From: Alphaproteobacteria bacterium
GTDB taxonomy: Bacteria; Pseudomonadota; Alphaproteobacteria; RF32; CAG-239
Length of the DNA stretch: 55,075 bases
NCBI GenBank assembly: GCA_017626035.1
Contig: JAGAJR010000004.1
Span: 1-55,075 of the forward strand
Direction: 5' to 3'
Numbering within the stretch: position 1 is the first letter of the stretch; each line of letters opens with the position of its first letter. The notes under the pieces were generated by a model. That model saw only the letters and a program-made list of their open reading frames with translations. It was not told where the DNA came from and searched no databases. This document shows, in pieces, positions 15,420 to 24,409 of this stretch. The position numbers and the translations under genes are program-made.

Positions 15420-16241
15420 CTAGCTTAGGGATTTTACCTGGACCGTCATTGTTATTTTATGTTTTTCTTTCGGTTTTAAGGTTACAAACGAATTACCCTG
15501 ATTGGCCGGTTCCACGCATACAAAATTTTGATATTGTCCCGGGCTCATTTCCGCCAAATCTTTATTCGGGTTCCAGACGACTGTCGTTTTTGAACCGGTT
15601 TTCTTTACGGATATAGTGCGATTGAATACCGTATCGATGATTTCCACATTTCCTGTATGGTTTATAAAAGCGGCGTCGAACTCATTTTTAATTTTCAAAT
15701 TATTTTCCAAGGTATAAATTTTACCGTCCAAAGCATTTTTATACTGATATCCGGCAAGGCCTTTTATTTCTGTTTCATCTCTGGAGCCGACATTAAAATA
15801 AGCGTGGAGAGCTTCGCTAAACCTAAATTCTTCATTTCCCTCATTTATTGTTTCAAGGCTGCATTCCAATTTATCCGTGATTTTAATAAAGAAGTCAGCA
15901 CGCACATTAACATTAAATTTTTCATCAGGAATCAAAGACAATTCCGCTTCCATTTTAGTTTCATCAACAAAAACGTTTTTCAAAGTCCAATTTGAAAGTC
16001 TTGCAAAACCATGGCGGGGAAGATTGCCGTTTAATTCTTCTTCCGCAAATCTTGGCCAACAGACCGGTATTCCGCCCCGAATTGCCTGGACATTATCAAA
16101 TTTATTTAAATCTCCGAGCCAAAAAACATCTTGTTTTTGTGTTTTCGGGCGATAAGACACGATATTAGCTCCCCAAAGAGAAATTTTACATTCAGCCTTT
16201 TCATTGCTTAAAGTGATAAACCCGTTATCTTTTCCGCTCAT
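15420..16241 (-). CDS. D-hexose-6-phosphate mutarotase / aldose 1-epimerase-like (YeaD family, 273 aa)
   Basis: Interconverts alpha and beta anomers of hexose 6-phosphates in the cytoplasm. The family pattern is clear: WGANIVSYRP, VFWLGDLNKFD, AIRGGIPVCWPRFA and LPRHGFARLSNW, with His in RHGFAR and HAYFNVG as likely catalytic or substrate residues, and VCVEPAN near the C-terminus. I choose the ATG at 16241 because AAAGGA lies 7-8 bases upstream; a longer frame would need a TTG at 16256. It is the first clearly chromosomal gene right of the island and stands alone. Confidence 0.9.
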   Translation of the reverse strand: MSGKDNGFITLSNEKAECKISLWGANIVSYRPKTQKQDVFWLGDLNKFDNVQAIRGGIPVCWPRFAEEELNGNLPRHGFARLSNWTLKNVFVDETKMEAELSLIPDEKFNVNVRADFFIKITDKLECSLETINEGNEEFRFSEALHAYFNVGSRDETEIKGLAGYQYKNALDGKIYTLENNLKIKNEFDAAFINHTGNVEIIDTVFNRTISVKKTGSKTTVVWNPNKDLAEMSPGQYQNFVCVEPANQGNSFVTLKPKEKHKITMTVQVKSLS

Positions 16242-16323
16242 ATCATGTCCTTTCAATTCACAATAAATATTTGTTCAAAAGTATCATGTCCTTAAAATAA
16301 TATCAATATTGAACCGCTCTGTT

Positions 16324-18864
16324 TCACAAGCTTATCGCCTCGGAAAGCGTATAGAAAGCATCCTGCAAGTTGATTTCCTGTTTGTGAACCGAAATTCCCT
16401 GCTTATTGGTAACCTGGAGCACATATTGTCCGAAACTCATATTTTCAAAAATAAAAGAACCATCCGTTTCAGGAATTTTAGTTACGGAATTGCCGGCCTT
16501 ATCCGTAAGGACGACCCGGTAAGAAGGCAAATCGGGCTTGCCGCTCAGATACCCTTCCACTCCGCCCCGGCGAGTGCATTTTATTGTCAGAGGATAAACC
16601 GTTCCCGGCCTTAAAACCAATTTTTTCTCCTCAAATTCCGGAACAAGTGCAATATCTTCAATACTCTCCGTATTCAAGGTCAAAACCGTTTTTTGATACG
16701 GTTCGACATCGCTGATAAGCACGCCGCCGTTTTTGTCGGTTTTTACCGCATCCTGCAATCCGGAAATCTGTATTTCCGTATTTTCTATCGGCTGATTATT
16801 TTCATCGACGACTTTGGCATAAACCGCCGCCTGTTTAGACATTTTGGTTTCCGCATCGGTAAACAACCGCTGTTCTCCGGGAACTTTTCCAAAACTGAGA
16901 TTATATGTCAGCATAACCGAAGCATTTTTATCCGTATCATAACTAAGACCGAGGTTTAAGCCGCCAAAATCAAAAATGCGTCCGGCAGAAACGGAAAAGG
17001 TATCAATATCCGATAGATTGCTGTATTTGGAACGATAATCATGATCCCAGTTAAATTGAAAATATGTGTTTTTGTTCCACCGATAATCCACTTGCTGATT
17101 AAAACTTTGAACATAGCTTTCGGGACTGACATTTACCCGAACTTGGCTATGCACCCCAAGCCTGCCATATTGGGCTTGCAGCAAAAACAACACGTAATCG
17201 CTGTTTTCCTGAGGAGAACGGCTTAAAATATTTTCGATACTGAGATTATAATACCGCATAAAATTGGGCGATAACCGGGTATGAACTTCTTGATATTTTT
17301 CGTCATCCTGACTATTGCGTTCAATATAGGAAACATAATAAGGAACGGACAGATACGGTAAATTTCCGCTCAAACGCACTTCGGCAACATCTTTCATAAA
17401 CTTATCGTCATAATAAGCCGACGGCATCTGCATCTTTCCGTAATAATCATACCGGGCAAACACCGTACCGATTTTTACATCTCCCTGAATATCAAAATGG
17501 TGTCCTATTTTTGAGTTGTCCAAATCAAGCAACGTGTTGTATTGAAAAGAGGCTCCGTCATAAAGGTATTGAACACCGGCAGAACCAAACATCTGGGCGG
17601 CAAACGTTTTGGGATTGTAAGTCTGACTCACTCCCGAAAGCAAAGTGGTTTCATCATCCAAACCGTAATACCCCATAAAATCAACAATCGGCTTATCGGT
17701 AGGATTTAGCCATGGCTCGTTGTCTTCCAGCAAATAGCGGTCTTTTTGATATGCGTTGAAAGTATAACCGAATTCTCCTTTTTTTACCGGAGATGTTCCC
17801 GAATAGTAATCTCTTTCTTCGGTCTGAATTTCTCCGTAAGGGCCGTAGAAAACCAGTTTAAATCTGTTTAAGCCATAATTCACGGGAATATCCGAAAAAG
17901 AATAACGCCCGTTAATACCGGCCTGACGGAAAGCTATCAACTGGTCGTCCAGATACAGTTCAACTTCCCAACCTGCCGATAAGGGACCGCTGATGTCAAT
18001 CGTCTTATCCGCAGACAACACCAAATCTTTAAACGAACTTGCAAAAACACCTCGCCCGTTTGCACTGTTATTAAACAAGGTGGAATTATACCCGGTAATA
18101 TCCCCCATTTCAAAGCTGGTCAGATTCAAAGCGTTTTTAGGTTCATCCAGAAATGTCCTTCCGGCGGTTATGCGTGCCCGGGGATGATAATCCTTATTTT
18201 CGCTGTCTCCGAAAAAAGAGGCGTAAACATCCAGTCCTCCGGCCAACATTCCGGTATCTAACTGATAAAATGAATAATTATAACGATCTTCATTCGGACC
18301 GCGATAATCTCGCACATTAAAATTGTTCTGCAAGGTCAAATCCATTACCGGCGTGCTTAAATTCCTATTGTCAAACTGATAATTGGCAAAAGAATCATAT
18401 TCTTTGTAGGGGCGAAGATTTTGCCGTTTGGATTGAGCTTCCAGACGCCTTGTCAGCGGAAGTTTCCGTTCCGAATCAATTTCCAGCTGCATATCCAAGT
18501 GGTTGATTTGGAACGTAACATTCAGCTCTTTTTCAAGAAACGGCCGTTCAAAATAAATCCTCCCGTTAAGTTTTTTCCATTTTTCGGGAGAAAGTGTCCT
18601 TAAATCAATATCCGATTTTTTTTCCATAAACTCAAAAACAATATGTTCTTGAGCATAATCGGTTTTTATCTGCAAAACCGAAGCCAAGGCCTCCCATTCA
18701 ATATACTCCCTGTCCTTAATCGTCTCAACGGGAACAGCCTCCTCCAAAGCCGTGCCTTGTATGACCGGTTCCAGATACAGTTCTTCTGCCCGTAAACTGC
18801 AAACCGGCATAAAAAACAATAAACAGCAAAAACTTTTACAAATTTTTAGAGGAGATGGTTTCAT
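16324..18864 (-). CDS. Outer-membrane usher of an alternative chaperone-usher pilus (~846 aa)
   Basis: Forms the outer-membrane pore that receives subunits from the chaperone and assembles them. A signal peptide (KICKSFCCLLFFMPVCSLRA) precedes an N-terminal domain, a beta-barrel (~170-700) with repeated aromatic strands and a plug region (SAGWEVELYLDDQLIAFRQ, INGRYSFSDIPVNYG), and two C-terminal Ig/carboxypeptidase-regulatory-like domains (VVDENNQPIENTEIQISG and GSFIFENMSFGQYVLQV). Low similarity to FimD and co-occurrence with DUF4402 pilins indicate the alternative class. I prefer ATG 18864, with AGAGG 11 bases upstream, over 18876; it overlaps the chaperone gene. Last gene of the operon. 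Confidence 0.85.
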   Translation of the reverse strand: MKPSPLKICKSFCCLLFFMPVCSLRAEELYLEPVIQGTALEEAVPVETIKDREYIEWEALASVLQIKTDYAQEHIVFEFMEKKSDIDLRTLSPEKWKKLNGRIYFERPFLEKELNVTFQINHLDMQLEIDSERKLPLTRRLEAQSKRQNLRPYKEYDSFANYQFDNRNLSTPVMDLTLQNNFNVRDYRGPNEDRYNYSFYQLDTGMLAGGLDVYASFFGDSENKDYHPRARITAGRTFLDEPKNALNLTSFEMGDITGYNSTLFNNSANGRGVFASSFKDLVLSADKTIDISGPLSAGWEVELYLDDQLIAFRQAGINGRYSFSDIPVNYGLNRFKLVFYGPYGEIQTEERDYYSGTSPVKKGEFGYTFNAYQKDRYLLEDNEPWLNPTDKPIVDFMGYYGLDDETTLLSGVSQTYNPKTFAAQMFGSAGVQYLYDGASFQYNTLLDLDNSKIGHHFDIQGDVKIGTVFARYDYYGKMQMPSAYYDDKFMKDVAEVRLSGNLPYLSVPYYVSYIERNSQDDEKYQEVHTRLSPNFMRYYNLSIENILSRSPQENSDYVLFLLQAQYGRLGVHSQVRVNVSPESYVQSFNQQVDYRWNKNTYFQFNWDHDYRSKYSNLSDIDTFSVSAGRIFDFGGLNLGLSYDTDKNASVMLTYNLSFGKVPGEQRLFTDAETKMSKQAAVYAKVVDENNQPIENTEIQISGLQDAVKTDKNGGVLISDVEPYQKTVLTLNTESIEDIALVPEFEEKKLVLRPGTVYPLTIKCTRRGGVEGYLSGKPDLPSYRVVLTDKAGNSVTKIPETDGSFIFENMSFGQYVLQVTNKQGISVHKQEINLQDAFYTLSEAISL

Positions 18865-19606
18865 TGGTTCTGGCATCCTCTAAAATAACCTGCCCGCCAG
18901 AAACAATTTTTTCACTCAGCGGAATTTTTATTTGCCGGTCAGGAGTTGTCATAAAAATCTTAAATCCGTTTACCCGGCCGATTTCTTTTTTGCCCTGTTT
19001 AACAATCAAATTTCCCCAGAATGAGCGGGTTCCGTTTCTTTTAACATTAACTGACGCATACGGATTTTCAGCTTTATTATTAACGGAAGCCGAACTGATT
19101 GCCGCCGAACTGTGCAGGTTTCCTTTATCAATAATTACCGGAATGGTTACGCCATACAGGGCTTTTATATCAATTTTCAATTCTCCCGAATTTGACGTTT
19201 GTTCCTTTTTGTTTTTTTCGGGAAGTTCCCTAACCAGCAAATGCGACACATATTCTCCATCCGCAGCGGCCGCCATCGGGCGTCGAACAAGACGAATGGT
19301 CTGTGTCTGCCCCGGAGCCAAAGATGTTTCATGCGGAGAAAAACCGATATAAGGCGAAGCAAAAGGGTTTCCGGGCAGCGGCTGTTCGATTTCACTGTAA
19401 GTACCATCGGCATTTTGTTTAAAATTAATCAGGCTGATACGATAAACTTTTTGACTGTTGCTGTTATTGGTAACCCGAACCACTTCCGTTCGTTTGGCAG
19501 AACCGGCGTCAAATAAAACATAAAAAGTTGAAATCGCCAAATTCGCTCCGGCGGCAAACGGATAAAAACACAAGGCGAGTAAAATAACCAAAAATCGTTT
19601 TTTCAT
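18836..19606 (-). CDS. Periplasmic pilus assembly chaperone (256 aa)
   Basis: Binds pilin subunits in the periplasm by donor-strand complementation and hands them to the usher. A signal peptide (FLVILLALCFYPFAAGA) is followed by two Ig-like domains. The first strand region ISTFYVLFDAGSAKRTEVVRV, plus SLAPGQTQTIRLVRR and a conserved basic residue in the cleft, fit the PapD-like family. The C-terminal domain carries SFWGNLIVKQGKKEIGRVNGF. It lies 8 bases after the DUF4402 gene and overlaps the usher, so the genes are co-translated. Normal length for the family. Confidence 0.88.
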   Translation of the reverse strand: MKKRFLVILLALCFYPFAAGANLAISTFYVLFDAGSAKRTEVVRVTNNSNSQKVYRISLINFKQNADGTYSEIEQPLPGNPFASPYIGFSPHETSLAPGQTQTIRLVRRPMAAAADGEYVSHLLVRELPEKNKKEQTSNSGELKIDIKALYGVTIPVIIDKGNLHSSAAISSASVNNKAENPYASVNVKRNGTRSFWGNLIVKQGKKEIGRVNGFKIFMTTPDRQIKIPLSEKIVSGGQVILEDARTNETISSKNL

Positions 19607-19614
19607 GTCGTTTC

Positions 19615-20529
19615 CTAGTAGTTAACAGTTACGGAATAGGTTCCGTTGTAAGTTCCCGAAAGTTGGGAAGCTCCAATATTTAAATTTGCTCCCACATTAA
19701 GATTTCCGTCTCCGGATGAGTCCAAGGACAACTGCGTTGACGACGGATAACCGTTAAAATTGTCAAGAGTCATTGTTCCGCCTTTATTTCCCGTTAAAAC
19801 AACAGACGACGGCAAAGCAACACTAACGGAGGTATTCGGCTGCCCTTTGATTTTAAATCTTCCGGCGGTTGATGCCTGGCCGGTTGACAGAACAACATTT
19901 CCGCTGCCGGACACAACGCTCCTTTGCCCGGTTTGAGCATTAAGCTGAACAACCGAGGCTCCGGAACTTATTTCCAACACACCGAAAAACAACGGTGTGG
20001 TTTCATTCATTTTTAAACTGTCCCATAAGGTCAGCGTAACCGGAAGATTGACACTGAGAGTTCCGGCCAAAAGGCTGCTTACTTCAATCCTGACACTTCC
20101 GGTATATGTTCCGCTTTTGGAACTTGCGGAAAATGTCATTCGTCCGCCGATATTAATATCGACGGCCCCTAAAACCGTAATATTCAGACTTGAAGGATTG
20201 ACCGTAAAATTATCAACGGTTACGCTTCCTCCGCCGGAAGAGGTGTTATTCAAAACAATACTGCTGTCTGCGGCTCGCACCGTAAACACATTTAAAAGCG
20301 TCGGCGTGAAGCGGACTTTTCCCTGATAATAAGATGTTCCGGAAGGGGCTACCGTTACGTTTCCGCCCGTGTTTACGGCACCGGCGGTCGATACTATCAC
20401 ACTGCCGGAATTTGCCACGGGAATCAGTGTTCCGAAAGAAAGGTTCTGCCTTGCATCAAGTGTTGAAGCATCGGCTCTTCCGATACCGCAACACAATATA
20501 AACAAAATGGTCAAAAGGTTCTTTCTCAT
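19615..20529 (-). CDS. Tandem DUF4402 pilus subunit / putative tip adhesin (304 aa)
   Basis: A signal peptide (LLTILFILCCGIGRADA) is followed by two DUF4402-like beta domains (~22-160 and ~170-304). Each has the pattern of a first strand with LxFGxL, a central VxPxGxxxYxG or VxLSTGQ strand, an FxVxAxxxxSI segment and a final GTYxGxxxVxxxY strand; the protein ends SGTYNGTYSVTVNY. The following single-domain pilin ends almost identically, pointing to subunit duplication. A two-domain subunit in a pilus operon is often the tip or anchoring subunit. It lies 11 bases after the single-domain gene in the operon. Confidence 0.8.
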   Translation of the reverse strand: MRKNLLTILFILCCGIGRADASTLDARQNLSFGTLIPVANSGSVIVSTAGAVNTGGNVTVAPSGTSYYQGKVRFTPTLLNVFTVRAADSSIVLNNTSSGGGSVTVDNFTVNPSSLNITVLGAVDINIGGRMTFSASSKSGTYTGSVRIEVSSLLAGTLSVNLPVTLTLWDSLKMNETTPLFFGVLEISSGASVVQLNAQTGQRSVVSGSGNVVLSTGQASTAGRFKIKGQPNTSVSVALPSSVVLTGNKGGTMTLDNFNGYPSSTQLSLDSSGDGNLNVGANLNIGASQLSGTYNGTYSVTVNY

Positions 20530-20540
20530 CAGTCATCGTT

Positions 20541-21020
20541 CTAATAGCTTATGGTTACCGTATAAGTCCCCGTATAATTTCCACTGGCTTGGTTTGCCGC
20601 AACAGCCAAATCCGCACCAACATTCAGCGTCAGATTGCCGCTGCTGTCGGTTGTTGACGAAGCCGGCGTCGTACTGGTTGTGAAATTGCTTAAAGTCATG
20701 GTATTGGCACCATTGCTTAATGTTCCGTTACCAAAACTTACGGTCAACGGCGTTGACGGCTCTCCGGTAATGGTAAAAATTCCCGGCCTTGACGTTCCGT
20801 AATAGGAAAGTGTTGAACTTCTGACACCTGCCGGCGATAAGGTAACCGTTCCGGCAGTCGTATTTGAACTGATTGTACCGAAATTCATTGTTTGCGTTTC
20901 CGTTGCCGCAATATTGCGTCTGATAATGGCACTGGCATTACCGGTAACCGTAATCGCATACGCTGAAGTACTTAGTAAAAGTCCCGATACAATCGCAGTC
21001 ACTAAACTAAGCTTTTTCAT
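20541..21020 (-). CDS. DUF4402 major pilin-like subunit (159 aa)
   Basis: A signal peptide (SLVTAIVSGLLLSTSAYA) is followed by one DUF4402 domain rich in Thr and Ser: NFGTIS, GTVTLSPAG, YYGTSRPGIFTITG, TLSNFTTST and the final strand GNYTGTYTVTISY. First gene of the leftward operon, with AAGGAA 8 bases before the ATG, so probably the most abundant product and the pilus shaft subunit. The alternating hydrophobic C-terminal strand is what the chaperone would recognise. The promoter should lie in 21021-21200, where several AT-rich -10 candidates exist but none is decisive. Confidence 0.82.
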   Translation of the reverse strand: MKKLSLVTAIVSGLLLSTSAYAITVTGNASAIIRRNIAATETQTMNFGTISSNTTAGTVTLSPAGVRSSTLSYYGTSRPGIFTITGEPSTPLTVSFGNGTLSNGANTMTLSNFTTSTTPASSTTDSSGNLTLNVGADLAVAANQASGNYTGTYTVTISY

Positions 21021-21204
21021 TGTACTATTCCTTTTTATTATGTTTACCTACCAATTATTATATAACTCCGCTTTTTCGCTTTACAACGAATCCTCCTCAA
21101 AAAACTTTCTAGTATAAATTTTGATAAAAAGAGGCCGCATTACATCGACATTTTGTTCATCTCCCAAAGTATAGCCTTGACTTTTAATTATATTTATTTT
21201 CTTA

Positions 21205-21237
21205 TCCTTTCAGTTTTATAAAACAAAACCGAAAGGA
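21205..21237 (+). promoter_or_regulatory. Hairpin enclosing the ribosome binding site of the DUF486 gene
   Basis: TCCTTTCAGTTTT (21205-21217) can pair with AAAACCGAAAGGA (21225-21237), with one mismatch and a 7-base loop. The AAAGGA ribosome binding site lies in the 3' arm, five bases before the ATG at 21243. Folding would block initiation, suggesting thermal or protein-controlled translation. Confidence 0.6.
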
Positions 21238-21242
21238 TGAGC

Positions 21243-21584
21243 ATGCGGCAATTTTATCCGATAATTCTTTTAACAATATCCAATATTTTTATGACATTTG
21301 CGTGGTATGGACATTTGCGTTATAAATCAACGGTTTTATGGGTAACCGTCTTAGTCAGTTGGTTGATTGCCTTTTTTGAATATTGTTTTCAGGTCCCGGC
21401 CAACCGTATCGGCCATGAGTTTTTTAGTGCCGCACAGCTTAAAATCATGCAGGAAGTTATTACCCTGATTGTGTTTACAGTCTTTTCCATACTGTATTTG
21501 AAAGAAGAATTTAAATGGAATTACCTTGTCGGGTTCTTTTTTATTCTTCTGGCTGTTTTCTTTGTCTTTAAAAAATGGGATTAA
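21243..21584 (+). CDS. DMT-like small membrane protein (DUF486, 113 aa)
   Basis: Four membrane segments: FYPIILLTISNIFMTFAWYG, TVLWVTVLVSWLIAFFEYCF, IMQEVITLIVFTVFSILY and YLVGFFFILLAVFFVF. Conserved DUF486 features are FAWYGHL, FEYCFQVPANRIGH and LKIMQEVITL. The family belongs to the drug/metabolite transporter clan but its substrate is unknown. An ATG at 21237 gives two more residues, but AAAGGA is spaced correctly only for 21243. A 13-bp hairpin hides that ribosome binding site. Confidence 0.88.
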   Translation: MRQFYPIILLTISNIFMTFAWYGHLRYKSTVLWVTVLVSWLIAFFEYCFQVPANRIGHEFFSAAQLKIMQEVITLIVFTVFSILYLKEEFKWNYLVGFFFILLAVFFVFKKWD

Positions 21585-21617
21585 TAAAAGAAGATCTCCA
21601 TTTAAGGAAATAGTTTT

Positions 21618-24260
21618 TTATTCCTTTCTTTTATCTTTATTAAATAAGTAAGCTTGAATTATTTCTTTTGATTTCCCAGATTGATGATCTCTGTTTTGAG
21701 AAATTTCCGGAATTTCAGGAGATGCGATAATCAGCCCCGAAGAACTTAAAAACAAGGTCTTCTCCGGAATAAAGTCTTGGAATTTTCCGCCGACCAAAAC
21801 CTGCGGCTTTTCATAACAAATCACATCGCCTTTTCTTAAATCGCATTGAGCCCGGCGGACATACCCATTTTCGGTTTTGACCAGATAAGGGTTACCGGCG
21901 TCTATGCCTTCTATGGTTGTCAGATGTTCCATCTGGTGATTATCGTCTTCCCAAGCGTTCCATTGCATACTTATCGCCAGATTGTCCGAATTATTATATT
22001 CTCCCGGATTTTCCGAACTGACAGCATATTTCAACGGTTTAATATGGTGAACTGTCGCTCCCGGCATTTCGCCTTTAACCAAAAGTCTGGCCACCGTTTT
22101 TTCTGGATTTGGGGCGTTTTTACCAAATTCTTGGGAAAGCTGTTGTGATGCTTTTTGATTTTTGGATTTGAACTCTTCCCATTTATATTTTTCTTTCAAT
22201 TCCGGAAGTTTTTCCGATGAAAGCAAAGCGGCATCTTTTTCAAAAAACAATCCCAGATATGTTTTAAATAAATAATCATCCGCGTTCCAGCCCATTTTTT
22301 GTTTTTGAGCCTCAATCATTGTATTGTTTGGCGTATTTGTTGCCTGAGAGAAAATTTCATTTTCGGCATCTTTATTCTCTTTTATCAACGTAAGGGCCGT
22401 CATCAGACCCAAGGTCTTATAGCGTTTTTGATAAGGGGTTAGTGCCAAAGGAGAATTATTGTCCTTTCCTTCAATAACATCTCCTATCAGTCTCTGAAAG
22501 TTCGGTTCTTTTCCCAGTTTTTTCTTAAACTCGTCATAATGTTCCTGAATGTATTTTTTATCACGGTTATCCAGACCGCCCTGTTCGGAAAAATTCAGTT
22601 CTTTACCGTCAGCCAAACATCTCAGCATTGCCGTCAACGGTTTAGATTTTAATTGACGATCTTCAGCCACCGTAAATTCCTGAAAACGAATACGGTGTCC
22701 GATTTTCCGCAGTTGCTCGTTCATCTGTTCATGGTTGTCAACTGTATCATTGGTCAGAGCGTACAATTCTATTCCCCGCAGCAAAATCCGTTTATTCACG
22801 TCTTCCGGCAAATGGGCTTTTTCTTCGGAGAGAACTTGATTTACAGTCCGTTTTCCGGAAAATATCTCAGCAACTCTTTCCTGATAGTAATTTTCTCCCG
22901 ATTTTCTCTTAATGTCCTTATAGTAATTTTCCTTTACGTTTTCCCATAAAGCATTATCTTTTTGCAACGCTATCCCTATGCGGCTGTTTCTGGCAGCTGA
23001 TTTTTTGTCAGAAGAACACACGTTCAAAAGTTCATTAAATTTCCGACGGCGGCTTTCTTCCTTTTTATTGTTTCCGCGTCCGGGTGCCAACAGATTAAAA
23101 ATCTCCTCAACAGGCAAAGCCTCCATATTTTCATTCAGGTGCTTATTAATGCCTGCAATTCTCTGTGTTTGCAGTTTTTGCAACTGAACCTTTTTCTCCT
23201 GATATTTTTCTTTCTTTTCTTTTTGCCCCAATACATTATATTTTTCCGTCAGCAAACTCAAAAGTTGCTCGGCTTTGTCCTGCTGACCGGAAGAAAGATA
23301 AACATTATAGGCTTTCAACTCTTGGGAAAATTCTTCTTCCTGCTTTTCGCTAAGCTGCGGAACGGAAAGAAGTTTTCTCAAATCTTTATCTTTAACCGCC
23401 GTATTTTTTTTCTTTTTTTCCTGAGGAGCGGCACTCTGAAACGTTAAAGTTTCCCCTGCTTCGGTAAGTTCATATATTTCCGTTACCTTGCTTTTGTCCT
23501 TTGTATTGTCAGGAGAAAAAATATATCCGTTTTTATTCTTATAATTCCAAAACCTTAAATCAAAAGACCTGTTGCCCGGGAATACGGCTCGGAGATATTT
23601 ATATCCCTTTTTATCAACCATTTCCGCCTGAACAAGTTCATCAAGATGAGCTGCAATATATTGTTCGTCTTCCGTTTTATCCGCCTTTTTCTCCAAACGG
23701 GCACGGAGAGATTCCACAATAACATTCTTAAGCTTTTCATGTTTGTTTTTTTCACTTTTCTGGCGGGAAACTTCCTTCTTTTCTTTAGATGCTTGTTTGT
23801 TTGCATCTTTTATCAATTTTTCCAAACCGATTAAAGAAGCCGGCTGCGAATTAGAAAGCTGAGACAATCTTTCATCCAATTGCCGCTCTAATTCCACGTT
23901 TTTGAGAAAACTTTCAATATCCTCCCGCAACGGTTTACTCTGCAAAGAAGAAAGCTCCGGGGACGCTAACAAATCCTTTAATGTCTGCACCTGTAAAGAA
24001 AGGTCATTATTCTGAGAAGCCGACAGCTTTAACGGCAGAAACTTGCTTTTAACGTCTTGAGCAACCCAATCCGGTATCTGCTGTTTGTTCTTTTGATAAT
24101 ATTGAAGATACGCGTCCAGAAAATTCTCCAAAGCATTTTCATACTCTGCACTTTCGGCATAAGCGTCTTTTTTGTCTGAATTTTGGACGTTCTCCCTGTC
24201 CAAAATCTGCATATTCCGTTTTAACTCGCCATAAATTTCCAAATCTTCAAATAAAGGCAT
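21618..24260 (-). CDS. Large cytoplasmic coiled-coil protein with C-terminal HNH-like motif (880 aa)
   Basis: I know no named family. Residues 1-650 are highly charged, helical and Lys/Gln/Glu-rich, with no signal peptide or membrane segment. Near the C-terminus (737-780) is VHHIKPLKYA, then DNLAISM, then HQMEHL, i.e. His738/His739, Asn760 and His779 spaced like an HNH nuclease fold. About 100 residues follow, with GDVICYEKPQVLVGGKF. The layout (long helical body, C-terminal nuclease) resembles polymorphic toxins or secreted effectors, but no trafficking domain is recognised. The divergent small gene at 24410 could encode a partner. The nuclease assignment rests on the motif only. Confidence 0.7.
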   Translation of the reverse strand: MPLFEDLEIYGELKRNMQILDRENVQNSDKKDAYAESAEYENALENFLDAYLQYYQKNKQQIPDWVAQDVKSKFLPLKLSASQNNDLSLQVQTLKDLLASPELSSLQSKPLREDIESFLKNVELERQLDERLSQLSNSQPASLIGLEKLIKDANKQASKEKKEVSRQKSEKNKHEKLKNVIVESLRARLEKKADKTEDEQYIAAHLDELVQAEMVDKKGYKYLRAVFPGNRSFDLRFWNYKNKNGYIFSPDNTKDKSKVTEIYELTEAGETLTFQSAAPQEKKKKNTAVKDKDLRKLLSVPQLSEKQEEEFSQELKAYNVYLSSGQQDKAEQLLSLLTEKYNVLGQKEKKEKYQEKKVQLQKLQTQRIAGINKHLNENMEALPVEEIFNLLAPGRGNNKKEESRRRKFNELLNVCSSDKKSAARNSRIGIALQKDNALWENVKENYYKDIKRKSGENYYQERVAEIFSGKRTVNQVLSEEKAHLPEDVNKRILLRGIELYALTNDTVDNHEQMNEQLRKIGHRIRFQEFTVAEDRQLKSKPLTAMLRCLADGKELNFSEQGGLDNRDKKYIQEHYDEFKKKLGKEPNFQRLIGDVIEGKDNNSPLALTPYQKRYKTLGLMTALTLIKENKDAENEIFSQATNTPNNTMIEAQKQKMGWNADDYLFKTYLGLFFEKDAALLSSEKLPELKEKYKWEEFKSKNQKASQQLSQEFGKNAPNPEKTVARLLVKGEMPGATVHHIKPLKYAVSSENPGEYNNSDNLAISMQWNAWEDDNHQMEHLTTIEGIDAGNPYLVKTENGYVRRAQCDLRKGDVICYEKPQVLVGGKFQDFIPEKTLFLSSSGLIIASPEIPEISQNRDHQSGKSKEIIQAYLFNKDKRKE

Positions 24261-24409
24261 TGTTCTTTTCCCGTTAAAATATGTATTTGATTTATATTAT
24301 GCCTTAAAAATTAATATTTTTAAAACAAAAAATTGACAAAATTTATAGAAAATTTCTCTTGCCTTATCGTGAAATTTATGTTATTTATATTACGATTAAT
24401 TTTAAGACT

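Noticed and set aside
19177-19516. Short frames inside the pilus chaperone gene
   Set aside because: They overlap the chaperone on both strands and lack any domain.
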